From: Lichtheimia corymbifera B2541
Taxonomy: Eukaryota; Mucoromycota; Mucoromycetes; Mucorales; Lichtheimiaceae
Assembly (NCBI GenBank): GCA_000697475.1
Contig: JNEU01001166.1
Span: 62,001 to 126,000 of the forward strand
Reading direction: 5' to 3'
DNA length: 64,000 nt
In this document: in pieces, positions 38,752 to 50,600 of the stretch
How the letters are laid out: each line of letters begins with the position of its first letter
Numbering within the stretch: the first letter of the stretch is position 1
Position numbers and translations under genes: made by a program
The notes under the pieces: model-generated
Database searches by the model: none
Told to the model about the DNA's origin: nothing
What the model saw: the letters and a program-made list of their open reading frames with translations, nothing else

Positions 38752-40752
38752 ATGCTATCATCATATTATTCACTACTGCAAGGAAACGGTGACATTACAA
38801 AACATGCTACGCCCCTTTCTCTATCGGCGGTTGCTGCTGCTGTTGCTGTTACAAGTATTCTAATCTCACGTCTAATGAAGAAAACGGGTGAATACAAAGA
38901 GATACCGGTAGCCAAGGGGTCCGTCCCGTATTTTGGTATGTCAATTTGTAATAGCAGAAACAATTTTGCACTGTTCTAACGACCTTAATTTTCATTCAGG
39001 GCACTCGCGTTCCTATTTGTACACCTCTATGTTTGATGTCCCAGCCATTTTGATGGCTCAGAGAAACAAAGATCTGGGCCCCATTGTTCGTTATAATATG
39101 GGGTCTCAACCATGGCTCATTATTTCGGATGCTGACATGGCGCATGAATTATTGAATACGCATGGCGTGGCAACATCACATCGTGCAAAGCATACCTACG
39201 GGAATGCATTTGATGTGGCACAATATGGTATCACTTTTCATGACCCAGTTGGTAGCCGTTGGAAAAGGATTAGAGCTGTTCGTAAGTAATACGTGACGAC
39301 AAGTATGTGTACCCTTTGCATTTATACTCACCACTCTTTGAAAAAAGTCAGCCAATTCGTAGCACCAAAGCAATTAAGTATCCATGACGAAATCCTCCAT
39401 AAGGAAGCCGACTATGCTGTGAAGCGACTTTTGGCATCATCAAATGGGCCACCTACTGCAGTTTTCAATGCATTGCATCAATCAACGCTGAACGTTACAC
39501 TCATGCTCGGTTTCAACTATCGCATTGAAGACCCTGAGGATCCATTCCTTGCAAAGATATTCGATTTGATTACAATAAGCATAGACAGCAACGAACATCT
39601 GTACGACCGTCGTGCCTTCTTTCCAATCACCATGACCCTTGTTGACTGGTGGAAGCAAACATACAAGAAGCTTGTTCGCGTTGGAAAAGAGATACGGCCC
39701 ATGGTATTACAAGAACTTGCTCGTCATGGATCAGACAGCGATAGGGAATGTCTTTTTCAAGTCGTTGATGCGATACGTGATGGCAAGGATATTGACGATG
39801 AAGCTGTGCGCAGTTTATGTTGTAAGTACTACAGAAAAAAATTGTCCTTCATACATAGATATCATCAGGTGCTGATCCATATGCATGATTTTATTACATA
39901 GTTGAGCTGGTTGCCGCGGGAACGGGTACTACAGCTGCAGCAATGACCTGGATATTGGTTATTCTTTGCAATCAACCTAACGACCAAGAAAAGATACAAG
40001 CAGAAATTGATGCATTTATCAAGACCCATGATCGTATTCCCGTATTCGACGATCGTGAACATTTGCCATTATTCATGTCAGCCATCAAGGAATGCTTGCG
40101 TCTTCGTCCTATTGCTCCTCTTGCCTTGGCACGTCAAACATCCGAAGATGGTAACTATTTTTCACGCACACTATATCTGCAATGCAATAATGTCTCATGA
40201 TGAAAAAGTCGTTTGTCGAGGCTATTTTATTCCCAAAGGTACCATTCTTCGCCCAAACGTCTATGCGATGAACCACGATCCGAAGGCCTATCCTAATCCA
40301 GATCAATTTGTGGTCGATCGCTTTTTGGATGAACCTCGAACTATGTGGACCTTAAGCAAAGCCAAGGCGCAGGAACGTGATCACTTCACGTTTGGGTTTG
40401 GCAGGTAAGATGATTGCCTCCATGAAGAGAGAGAATGATATTATGTATTCATTCCACTTTCCTCATGATTCATAACATAGACGCATATGCCCTGGCATCA
40501 ACTTGGTAAGTAATCGCATGGTAAAAGCAAATATCATATGTATCCTAACGTGATGCACAACAGGCTGAGAACGAGATTTTCAATGTCATGGTGCGCTTAT
40601 TGGCCCAAGCAAGCATTAAGCCTGTCCTCGACAAGGACAACAACAAGCGAATCTACCCAGACATCAATGGCTTCATCAATGCTGGTACAGTTATGGTCCC
40701 TGCCCAGGATACAATGCAGTTTGTCAAACGCGATAATCCCTTGAACCTTTGA
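38752..40752 (+). CDS. Cytochrome P450, array member A
   Basis: Microsomal haem-thiolate monooxygenase. Exons: 38752-38935, 39000-39281, 39348-39821, 39902-40150, 40209-40404, 40481-40505, 40564-40752; phases close and give 532 residues. The N-terminal anchor (about 20-40, SLSAVAAAVAVTSIL) is followed by a basic patch and an IP-AKGSVPYFG hinge. The I-helix reads AAGTGTTAA, lacking the usual acidic residue of AGxDT. The K-helix is KECLRLRP (ExxR), the PERF region is VDRFLDEPRTM, and the haem loop is FTFGFGR-RICPG, with the cysteine encoded by the 25-nt exon 40481-40505. It is the most distinct copy of the array. The family is specific to fungi; I cannot assign a CYP number or substrate. No tailoring enzymes adjoin, so a biosynthetic cluster is not indicated. 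Confidence 0.93.
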
Positions 40753-40996
40753 AATACCCAACATGATAGTATGCATGATAATGCAGCAGCAGGATGAATT
40801 AAAACCCAGCGGCAAACATACTACAGTAGACTTTGTTGCTCTTCATGTCACTTTGCCCCTTTTTGTGCCAATAGCCATCCTTGGCACAGAAATATCGATA
40901 TTGCATTTTTTTTCTCTTTTCTTCATTTTGCTTTATATCAATCATCTCACCATCATCATAGCACACTTGTATTATTAACACTACTACTTGACGCCA

Positions 40997-42934
40997 ATGG
41001 ACCTTGGAGACAATATCACAAAGCACGTCAAACCGTTATCACTGACGGCAATTGCTGCTGCAGCTACTGCTACAAGCATTCTCGGATATCGTTACTGTCA
41101 TTCTTCCAAAAAGACAACAGCCGGCGAGTATATAAAGATACCGCTAGCCAAAGGCTGGGTCCCATATTTTGGTAACTTTACTATAATTTTGTCACTTTTT
41201 TATTGCACACATGCACACATTCTTATCGAGTCTATAGGACATTTATGGACATACGTATTTAGTGGTGCCATTGTGGGGGTGGAAATGGCACGAAGAAATG
41301 TTGATATGGGACCCATCCTTCGCTTCGATATGGGACCCAGATCTTGGGTAGTCGTTTCAGATCCTGATATGGTACATGAGCTGTTGAATGTGCATGGCGT
41401 ATCAACGTCATGCAGGCCACATTATTCCTATGGAACACGGATGCAGTCTCAAACCCATGGTCTGACCTTTACTGATCTTGGGAGTCGATGGAAAAAAGTT
41501 CGAGCTGTCTGTAAGTGCAATATGGGATCTACCATATTTTCAGCTGCTGTGCTCACTATTGCTTCTCTCGTTGTCCAGTGCCTCTCCCCCAAAAGTGAAT
41601 CCATCCACCTTGATGACATCATTAGCAAGGAAGCAGATTGTCTTGTTGATCGACTTTTATCCGCGAAGGAGGCTGTGAGTGTTTTCAAGGAAATACAATG
41701 GTCGGCATTAAATGTCAATCTTTTGGTTGGTTTCGGTTGTCGTACTGATCATCCAGAGGACCCTTTTTGTGAAGAATTGATTGATTTGATCAATACGAGC
41801 GTTGAAAAGGCCGATCCTATCATTGATCGACAAGAGTTTTTGCCATTCATCATGAGGATCTTCGATTGGTGGCATTAAACATCCAAAAACTTTGCTTGGT
41901 ACTCGACCAAAGTACGAGATCCAATTATGCAAAAGCTGATCCGTCATGGATTAAAAAGTGACATGGACTGTCTGGCCAAAAAAATGCATGCCATAAAGGA
42001 TGGCAAGGATGTGGATGATGAGACTGTTTTAAACGCGTGTTGTAAGTACAACATTGTTACCCTAAAACACGATCATCGTACGTATTAATGTGGAGGAACA
42101 AGTTGACTTGGTCGTTGCAGGAACCGATCCAACTGCTATCACGCTCGCATGGGCAATGGTCCTTCTATGTAATCATCCCGAGGATCAAAAACGGCTGCAA
42201 GCCGAGATTGATGCATTTACAAGTGTCCATAAACGCATCCCAACTTTTGACGAACATGAGCACTTGCCACTCATGATGTCCACACTGGAAGAGTGTACTC
42301 GTATACGAACGCTGGTTCCCCTTGGACTATCTCGTCGCACAGTTTCTGATGGTATATATACATATATATGTCAAATGATTTCTTTTTCCTTTTCGCTCAC
42401 CATAGTAAAGTGGTATGTCGCGGATACCTGATCCCCAAGGATACGGTTATTTGTGCCAATGTCTTTGCCATACACCATGATCCCGAAAGGTATCCTGACC
42501 CACATCGCTTTGTGGCGGATCGCTTTTTGGATAAACCTCGCACCATGGCAACGTTGAGCAAAGCAAGAACAAGCGAACGTGATCAATTTGGTTTTGGTTG
42601 GGGCAGGTAAAAACATCACGTTTCATCATCGCTGTAGTATGATATTAACGACCTTGTTTCTCGATAGACGCGTGTGTCCAGCGATTCATGTAGTAAGTAA
42701 TGGTCCCCAAAGGGAAACAAAAAAGCCTTTACTGACAATATATATAAGGCCGAGAGCGAAATGTTCAACATCCTAGTTCGCTTACTGGCACAAGCAACCA
42801 TCGAGCCTATGCTGGACAATAACAACAAACCCATCTACCCAGACATGAACGCACTCAACTATGTTGGTGTCGTTATCATTCCTGGCGAGGATAATATGCG
42901 ATTTGTGAAGCGTAAAAACCCCTTGAACTTGTAA
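40997..42934 (+). pseudogene. Cytochrome P450, array member B (inactivated)
   Basis: Close relative of member C with the same seven-exon plan (about 40997-41171, 41238-41510, then exon 3 to 42044, 42103-42351, 42411-42606, 42668-42692, last exon to 42934). Three lesions are visible. First, the acceptor of intron 2 reads CG at 41569-41570 where member C has AG. Second, a TAA stop at 41876-41878 stands where C has CAA (WWH-stop versus WWHQTSK). Third, the haem loop is CPA instead of CPG (42668-42692). The frames of exons 4-7 are otherwise intact, so decay is recent. Exon 4 and part of the flanking intron are almost identical to member C, pointing to gene conversion. It could still be transcribed; a functional P450 would require readthrough and another acceptor. 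Confidence 0.85.
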
Positions 42935-43078
42935 AAGCGTTCACTGCATGCAACTCGATACGGTAGTAATAGTTACTATGCTCCTTATATAGCCATCCAA
43001 CAATTTATAAACATTGCCATTCGACATGTGTGATATCTTTTTTTTCTTTTTTACTTGTACGCACACCTGATTCTCGTG

Positions 43079-43650
43079 ACCATTCTTCACCAAAATATCT
43101 ATGCCATGAACCACGGTCCCATAGGTATATCCTAATCTAGATCGATTTGTGATCGATCGCTTTTTGGATAAACCTCGAGCTATGTCAACGTTGAGCAAAG
43201 CCAAAGCACGGGAACATGGTCAGTTTGCGTTTGCTCCCACGATCATGGAGACACCACATCTAACATTTTCCTCGTGATTAGACGCAGATGCCCTTTGGTA
43301 AGTTATTACGTGGCATAAAACAAGAACATAGCCTAATTTGATTGCTGCACAATAGGCCGAGAATAAGATTTTCGATGTCATGATGCGCTTATTGGCCCAA
43401 GCAAGCATTAACCCTGTTTCATAAACCACTCTACCCAGACATCAATGCCGCCATTAATGGTGGTACAGCCATGGTCCCTGCCCAGGATATAATGCAGTTT
43501 GTCCAACGTGACAAAATCCCTTAGATTTTTGAAACCTAACAATGATTCGCTCCTCTTTACATTGATGTTCTTAAGCATGCATGCAGCAGCAGTAATAATC
43601 AAAACCCGCCGACATAATAGACTTTGTTGTTGCTCTTTATAATCAATGTC
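43079..43650 (+). pseudogene. 3' fragment of a P450 gene related to member A
   Basis: Starts abruptly inside the region equivalent to exon 5 of member A (ATCTATGCCATGAACCACGG matches A at about 40260) and continues through DRFLDKPRAMSTLSKAKA, a damaged haem-exon remnant (AGACGCAGATGCCCTTTG, missing the rest of the CPG exon), and the last exon (AENKIFDVMMRLLAQASINPVS, then a stop). The similarity runs past the stop into the 3' flank of A (GCAGCAGCA..AAACCC..TAGACTTTGTTG). Exons 1-4 are absent. It lies between members B and C, so an A-like copy once stood here and was mostly deleted. Confidence 0.85.
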
Positions 43651-43833
43651 TGTTTTGTCTGGCCCCATTTTACTTGTCGTCTTTGTTTGGACGCTGAGCC
43701 ACGCACTAGGCTTGGAGCCACTAGCCCCTTTTGGTATCAAAACCACCATCCGTAGTTGATTTTTCATCTTCTCTTCTTTTTCGCTTACCGGCACTCACTA
43801 CCACCATAGCGTGCTTACATTATTACTACAAGA

Positions 43834-45761
43834 ATGGATCTTGGAGATACTATCACAAAGCACGTCAAACCGCTTTCTCTGACGGCAATTGCAACAGCTG
43901 CTACTGTTGTAAGCATCCTCGGATATAGCTACTCTCGTTCTTCCAAAAAGACAACCACCGGCGAGTACAGAGAGATACCACTAGCCAAAGGATGGATTCC
44001 ATATTTTGGTAACTTTGCTAAATGTGGCACAGTTTCATTGCGCGTATATTCTAATCGAGTGTATAGGTCATTTATGGACCTACGTATTCAGTGGTGATAT
44101 CGTGGCAATGGCAATGGCACGAAGAAATGTCGGTATGGGACCTATCCTTCGCTTTTATATGGGACCCAAGCCATGGGTTATCATTTCAGATCCTGATATA
44201 GTACATGAGCTGCTGAATGTGCATGGTGTATCAACATCACATAGGCCAAAGCATTCGTATGGAACACGGTTGCAGTCTCAAGACCATGGCTTGACCTTTA
44301 TCGATCCTGGGAGCAGATGGAAAAAAGTGCGAGCTGCCTGTGAGTGTTTGAGCCCATGTGCCTTCTTTATGCTCATCATACTATTTCTAGTCACCCAGTA
44401 CCTCTCAACGAAAAGTGAATCCAACCATCTTGATGATATCATTAGCAAGGAGGCGGATTGCCTTGTCGATCGACTTTTATCCAACAAGGAGCAGGCTGTG
44501 GGTGTTCTCAAGGAAATACAGTGGTCGGCATTGAATGTCAATCTCATGCTTGGTTTCGGTTATCGCATTGACCATCCAGAAGATCCTTTTTTCGACGAAT
44601 TGATTGATTTGATCAACGTGAGCGTTGAAAAGGCCGATCCTATCATTGATCGACAAGAGTTTTTGCCATTCATCATGAGGATTTTCGATTGGTGGCATCA
44701 AACATCCAAAACCTTTGCTTGGTACTCGACCAAAGTACGAGATCCAATTATGCAAAAGTTGATCCACCATGGGTTGCAAGGTGACACAGACTGCATGGCC
44801 AAAAAGATTCATGCAATGAAGGATGGCATGGATGTGGATGATGAGACTGTTTTAAACGCGTGTTGTAAGTACAACATTGTTATCCTAAAACACGATCATC
44901 GTACGTATTAATGTGGAGGAACAAGTTGACTTGGTCGTTGCAGGAACCGATCCAACTGCTATCACGCTCGCATGGGCAATGGTCCTTCTATGTAATCATC
45001 CCGAGGATCAAAAACGGCTGCAAGCCGAGATTGATGCATTTACAAGTGTCCATAAACGCATCCCAACTTTTGACGAACATGAGCACTTGCCACTCATGAT
45101 GTCCACACTGAAAGAGTGTATCCGTATACGAGCCATTGCTCCTCTTGGGTTATCTCGTCTCGCAGTTTCTGATGGTATGTATATCTGTTCAATGATTTCT
45201 TTTCGCTCACCATGGGGGGCTTTGTAAAGTGGTATGTCGAGGATATTTGATCCCCAAGGATACGGTTATTTGTGCCAATCTCTATGCCATACACCATGAT
45301 CCCGAAAGGTATCCTGACCCTGATCGCTTCATGGCTGATCGCTATTTGGAAAAGCCTCGTACCATGTCGACGCTGAGCAAAGCAAGAGTAAGCGAACGTG
45401 ATCAATTTCTTTTTGGTTGGGGCAGGTAAGAAGCATCATGTTTCATCAACGCTATGAGAGCAAATATTTATCATGATCCGTGGACTTTGTTTCACAATAG
45501 ACGCGTGTGTCCAGGGATTCATGTAGTAAGTAAATAATAATCCCCAAGGACAAATGTTTGCTGATGATGTATATAAAACAGGCAGAGAGCGAAATGTTCA
45601 ATATCCTGGTTCGCTTACTGGCGCAAGCAACCATCGAGCCTATGCTGGACAATAACAACAACAAACCCATTTACCCAGACGTGAACGCGCTCATTAATGC
45701 TAATGTCGTTATCATTCCAGCGGAGGATAAGATGCGATTCGTGAAGCGTAAAAGTCTCTAA
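43834..45761 (+). CDS. Cytochrome P450, array member C
   Basis: Intact P450 of the same family. Exons: 43834-44008, 44067-44339, 44391-44864, 44926-45174, 45230-45425, 45501-45525, 45582-45761; phases close and give 523 residues. The N-terminal anchor follows MDLGDTITKHVKPLSL. The I-helix is VAGTDPTAITLAW with the canonical acid, the K-helix KECIRIRA, the PERF region ADRYLEKPRTM, and the haem loop FLFGWGR-RVCPGIHV. The acceptor of intron 3 is AAG, preceded by TATTAAT as a possible branch site. Exon lengths are the same as in members A and D except for the first, second or third and last exons. Exon 4 with the preceding intron is nearly identical to member B over about 280 bases, while neighbouring exons differ clearly. 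Substrate unknown. Confidence 0.93.
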
Positions 45762-47322
45762 TAAACATTACCATCCGACATGTGATCTTTTTTATGCTTG
45801 TACGTCCTGATAGCAAAGGTGACTTTATCATTCTCGTTGTTTACCGAACATACATACCAATATTAAGAGTAGGTTGACAACATGGTAAGTTTACGTTTAT
45901 AATAACGGGGGCGTACAAGTGATTTATATATTCGATAGATTTCTTATCACTTGCGTATGCATAGACAACATTGCACTTGACTCCTCGGACTTATTCCTGG
46001 TATATGCGTCCCATCACTTATCAGCTCATGCATCAATTTATCAATACATCATCCCCAACAGACTGAATACCCACGCCCACCTTTCACATAAAAAGGATGT
46101 TGTCGCCGCTCATCATACCCATGTCTCTACCCTCTGTCATTCTTCGTTGATTAATTACAAGGTCAAGCTTATCAGTACGACGAAAGACATGGGATGGAAA
46201 GATGAGCCAACGATCCCGCTTTGACCAAGCATGCCATTTGATCATAATCAACAGCATACCAAGACTATGGCAGGGTCTGATGCTCGCAAGCCTGTGTTAT
46301 TTGATTTCGGTCTTGATGGTGTCATGAAGAAGGTTAGGAAAGGCGTCATGGTATCAAAAGACACAAAGCTAGCTAACAAATTGAATGCCCGCATCAAACA
46401 AGGCAACACACAACACCTCCAAGATGTGCTGTCATTGCATCAAATCAGGGAAATCGTGCAAGTCCAATTACTTGGAGCGCACCAATCCTGTCGACTGAGT
46501 ACGATAAAAATTGAGGCACCTAGGCACCCGTTTTGAGGTACTAAGCCGGGACACTTCGCATATTACGCTCACAGGACTGCAACATATATAACGTATTTGG
46601 ATTTGGATCTTCGAGTTGATCATGCCAAGATTGTGCAGCTTGTCTATTTGCTCTTCAAAGATGCCGGAATTGGAGAAGTATTTGATGTTGAAACGCTGTT
46701 GAAAAAGTTTGCGAGTATATGGATCCATCATTGCTTGGGCGTGTACCAGAAGATGAACGTCATGCCGCAAGTGAGCTTTATCATCGAATCAAGCAACTTG
46801 GATGGCAATCAAACATCCATTCCCTTAAATGCTGCGGATAAGCAAGCTACAAATGACCACATTGCTTCATCCCACCTTCCCGTCGCATTGCTCCATCCCC
46901 AGTCTCCATTGATAGGTGATTAGTATGAGGTTAAAAATTTCTTGTTGAATCTCTAAAAGCGTGCAAGCCGAGATGGCGCTTTGTTTGCTGCATGTAGCTC
47001 GATACGGGAACAATAGCTACTATGCTCCTTATATAGCCTTCAAAGATATAAACACTGCCTCTAATTTTTTATGCTTGTACATTCACCTAATTCTCGTAAA
47101 CGTCAAAATACATGATGGACAGCGTTGTAGGACAATAGCAATTAGGTTGCACATGCACTTTTTGGGAGGATTCAAATAATGGTTTCATCCGCCAACTACA
47201 TAAAACTGCAGTATTTTGCATTAGCGCACCACTTGCTGCATCCACCAAGCCCCACTTTTGCCATCTACCTTATTTCAATGCATGTATAGCTACTAGAACA
47301 TGATTCTTCCATCTTTCTAACA
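45762..47322. other. Intergenic region with duplicated P450 flank and unclassified open frames
   Basis: About 46961-47110 repeats the 3' flank of member B (GCATGTAGCTCGATACGG..AATAG..ACTATGCTCCTTATATAGCC versus about 42947-43010), showing that the duplication unit extends beyond the genes. Between about 46231 and 46923 two open frames (46231-46536 with RKPVLFDFGLDGVMKKVRKG, and 46597-46923 with AKIVQLVYLLFKDAGIGEVFDVETLLKKF) have gene-like composition, but I can neither join them confidently nor recognise a family. They may be exons of a small gene or a relic inserted into the array. Confidence 0.5.
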
Positions 47323-49257
47323 ATGGATGATATCAAGAGGCACGCTTCCTTAAGCACAGCGGTGGCTGCTGTCGCCGTCCTGTTTACAAGTAGTACTCTC
47401 AGTTATCACTACATCTCACGATCCAGCAAGAAAAACGAGTATCGCGAAATACCTTTGGCCAAGGGCTCTATGCCCTACTTTGGTAAAAAAAAAGAAAGCA
47501 ATCATCCAAAGAGCTAGCAATCCTTCTCGCTGATCACATTTTCACAAAGGCCATTTGATGTCTTTTTTATTCACAGATGACATCCCGGGGATTATGATGG
47601 CGGAACAAAATGCGAACAATGAGGAACCCATTCTTCGTGTCAACATGGGATGCAGACCGTGGATGATTATCATGGATCGTCATTTGGCACATGAAGTATT
47701 TAACAGCCATGGTGCTTCAACATCCCATCGTCCAAAACACACGTATGAGAGGCTACAATCTTCAGAGTACGGGATTGTTTTCAATAGCCCGAGCGATCGA
47801 TGGAGAAAAACAAGAGCTGCAGGCAAGTGTACATACGTAGATGCATGCATAATAGCGAATCGCTGAGTGGTCTGCCACAACAACAGTCATCCAGTATTTA
47901 TCACCCAAGCATTTGGATACTACCGGTGCTGTGCATATACTCGAAAAGGAAAGCGATTGTGTAGTGAATCGATTGATTTCATTTCATGATGACCCGGTGG
48001 GAGTGGGCGTACTCAGACATCTAAAGCTGTTCACGATGAATGTGATCCTCACACTTGGCTTTGATCAACGTATTGAACATCCCGATGACCCCCTTTTCAA
48101 TACCATGCTGCAGTTGATTGAAACAAGTATACAGCATGCTGATCCTTTTTTTGATCGTCGAGCATTTCTTCCCCTCATCATGGGCCTTATTGATTGGTGC
48201 ACCGGCACGGAAAAGAAGCTTACGCGCTTAATGGAGCAGGTGCGTGATCCCATTCTAAAGCAGTTGATCCAGAATGGTATCGATAGTGGCAAGGAGTGTC
48301 TTGCCAAGAAGCTCAATGATATCAACGATGAAGATGTCAATGATAAGGCTATTATCGGAGCATGTTGTGAGTTTTTTTAATGCAACATGCTGGCGGTGGT
48401 GGAGGTATGTAACACATATACTTTTTAGATGATTTCATTGTTGCCGGTACGGATACGGTATCCACGACACTTTCATGGGCCATGGTTATTCTCTGCAACC
48501 ACCCAAAAGAGCAACGTCAGTTGCAAGCTGAGATGGATGCATTTACCGAAAAGTATAAGCGGTTGCCCAAGTTTGAAGAACGTGATCATTTTCCATTGCT
48601 CAATTCAACGCAAAAGGAGTGCATGCGTATGCGTTGCGTCTCTCCTTTAGGTTTAGCTCGCTTCGTTGTAAAAGATAGTAAGTTGATAAAGTATAATCGG
48701 ATGGTGAAGACTCACACTTGGTGTATATAGCGGTATGCCGAGATTACTTGATCCCCAAAGGAACAACGCTTTGTGGTAATATCTATCTTATGAATCATGA
48801 CCCACACGCGTATCCCGATCCCTACCGATTCAAGATAGACCGCTTTTTAAACAATCCTCGCCCCATGTCAACGTTGGCAAAAGCTAAAGCAGAGGAGCGC
48901 GATCAATTCACATTCGGGTTTGGAAGGTAAATAAGCGTGCAAGCTGTGCAATGGATGATGACCTTTTTGATCTCATGCAAATACACAGGCGTTTATGTCC
49001 TGGAGCGTATCTGGTAAAAAAAAATTGTGGAATCCTTATGTTGACGCATTCTCACGTATTATAATCACTAGGCCGAAATGGAAATGTTTTACATTTGGGT
49101 GAGGTTGCTTGTGAGGGCAACCATTGAGCCTCCTCTCGATCAAGCTGGTAACCCTGTTTGCCCTGACATGAACAAGATTGGAAACGGCGGTGCTATCATA
49201 TTCCCAGCACAGGATGAGTTAAGATTCATTCGACGTGAAAACCCTTTGAATCTTTGA
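47323..49257 (+). CDS. Cytochrome P450, array member D
   Basis: Intact, more diverged P450 of the same family. Exons: 47323-47482, 47550-47822, 47887-48366, 48429-48677, 48731-48926, 48989-49013, 49072-49257; phases close and give 522 residues. The I-helix is VAGTDTVSTTLSW, the K-helix KECMRMRC, the PERF region IDRFLNNPRPM, and the haem loop FTFGFGR-RLCPGAYL. Intron 2 (47823-47886) has a GC donor in the perfect context AG|GCAAGT; members A and C have GT at the same place. Exons 2, 4, 5 and 6 match member C in length. It has its own N-terminal anchor (STAVAAVAVLFTSSTL). Substrate unknown. It marks the right end of the array, convergent with the bZIP gene. Confidence 0.93.
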
Positions 49258-49449
49258 TTAAACAAGATAACAATCATCAATGGAAAAAAGTGGGAGTTAT
49301 ATTACACGAATTTCAAACTTTTAGTTTCTACTTTTTTTTGGGGGAAGTTCATTCTTGATGAAGGGAGTGTGTATATGTATAGATGACAAAAGAGGAACAA
49401 GGACAAGGATATATAATAATGTAAGGTAGAAGAAGAAGAGAATAGATCA

Positions 49450-50358
49450 TCATTTCTCCAGTAGCAAACCACGAAGCCACTTGACCTCTTGTTCCAACGC
49501 GACCACACGTTCTTGTAATTGATCCGATTTAGCCTTCATTTCACGCACGGTTTGTTCCATGGCTTGTTCACGTTGCTTCTTTTTGATTCTGAATCGAGCA
49601 CTGGCGGCAGTGTTGCGTCGACGCTTATCTTCTTCAGCAGCAATTTGTTCCTCCGTTTTCTTTTCACTTTCAATTGCAGCTGAGGCAGTTCGTTTTGTAC
49701 CAGTTGTCTTTTTACGCCCTGATGATGAAGATGTGGGTGTCATGATTGGTGTTGAAGGAGGAGGTGGAGGAGGGGCAATGGATAAATGTTGAGGCAGAGA
49801 TGGTTGTTGGATAAAGCTGGCAGCAAATTGAAGTGGATCGAGTGGAGCTGGTTTAGGTAGCAGTAATGGTCTTCGAGGAGTTGTTGTTGTTGTATTGGCA
49901 TTATTGCTGTTGATGGTAGTAGTAGTTGTAGTGGGTTGATAAACAGGAGGAGGAGCAATGGCGTTATTGGATGATGATGATGATGAAGGCTGCTGATTAT
50001 CAAATGTCTCGGGTTGCTGTTGGTACTGCTGCTGCTGCTGCTGGAGTGGCAACTCATAGTCAAGATAGTTTACAAGCTTCTCGTACGTTGCCGCATCAAG
50101 AACATCGTCAAGTGAACGACTTTGTTGTTGCTGTTGGGATTTCGTTTCATCTTGGCAAGCTGAAGTAGTCTCTGGTTTAATGTCGAAGGTGAATTGTGCA
50201 TTGCTCTATATATAAATGCGTATTTGTCATCAGCCAAAAGTCCTCAAGGTCTACTCTATATTGATAATTACCCAAAGATCAAGTTCCTCGGCAGCTTCAC
50301 GTTCGGATTTTTCGTTGTCAACAGCGTTTCCAAAGAGAAGGGATTCAAGGGATGACAT
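49450..50358 (-). CDS. bZIP transcription factor, CYS3/MetR-like
   Basis: Exons (transcript order): 50358-50272, 50205-49450; phases close and give 280 residues. The C-terminal bZIP (about 215-280) has the basic region KRRRNTAASARFRIKKKQRE, followed by leucine-zipper heptads ending VKWLRGLLLEK. The NTAASARFRIKKK sequence is characteristic of the sulphur-control regulators CYS3 (Neurospora) and MetR (Aspergillus) and of ATF4-like factors. The middle is Gln-, Asn-, Thr- and Pro-rich (low complexity, typical activation domain). The N-terminus is conserved-looking (SLESLLFGNAVDNEKSERE, and SLDDVLDAATYEKLVNYLDYE after the intron). Sulphur-gene control is the best inference, not proven. It lies tail-to-tail with P450 member D (192 bases between stops). 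Confidence 0.9.
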
Positions 50359-50600
50359 GGTGGTGGTGGTGGTGGTGCTCAAAGGACGAGGAGCCTAGCG
50401 CGGTGTAAAAGGAAAACAAAAGATGTTGGTACGGAAAAGAGATCTCCATCAAGAAGTCAGCAATCTCATTCTAACTCCGGTCTCAACCCCATTCTTCTTT
50501 TCGTAGGTCCGTCAACAATCTGGGTCGTGTCCGTCATATTGACACAACAAATATAGCATCACGTGATTGGTCCAAGATAAAAAATGTTACTATTTACATA

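Noticed and set aside
45919..46224. Open frame downstream of P450 member C
   Set aside because: No conserved motif, no splice-compatible partner, and AT-rich composition like intergenic DNA.
38752..49257. Secondary-metabolite gene cluster
   Set aside because: The array has P450 paralogues only; no synthase, terpene cyclase or NRPS gene lies nearby, and the flanking genes are housekeeping or regulatory.
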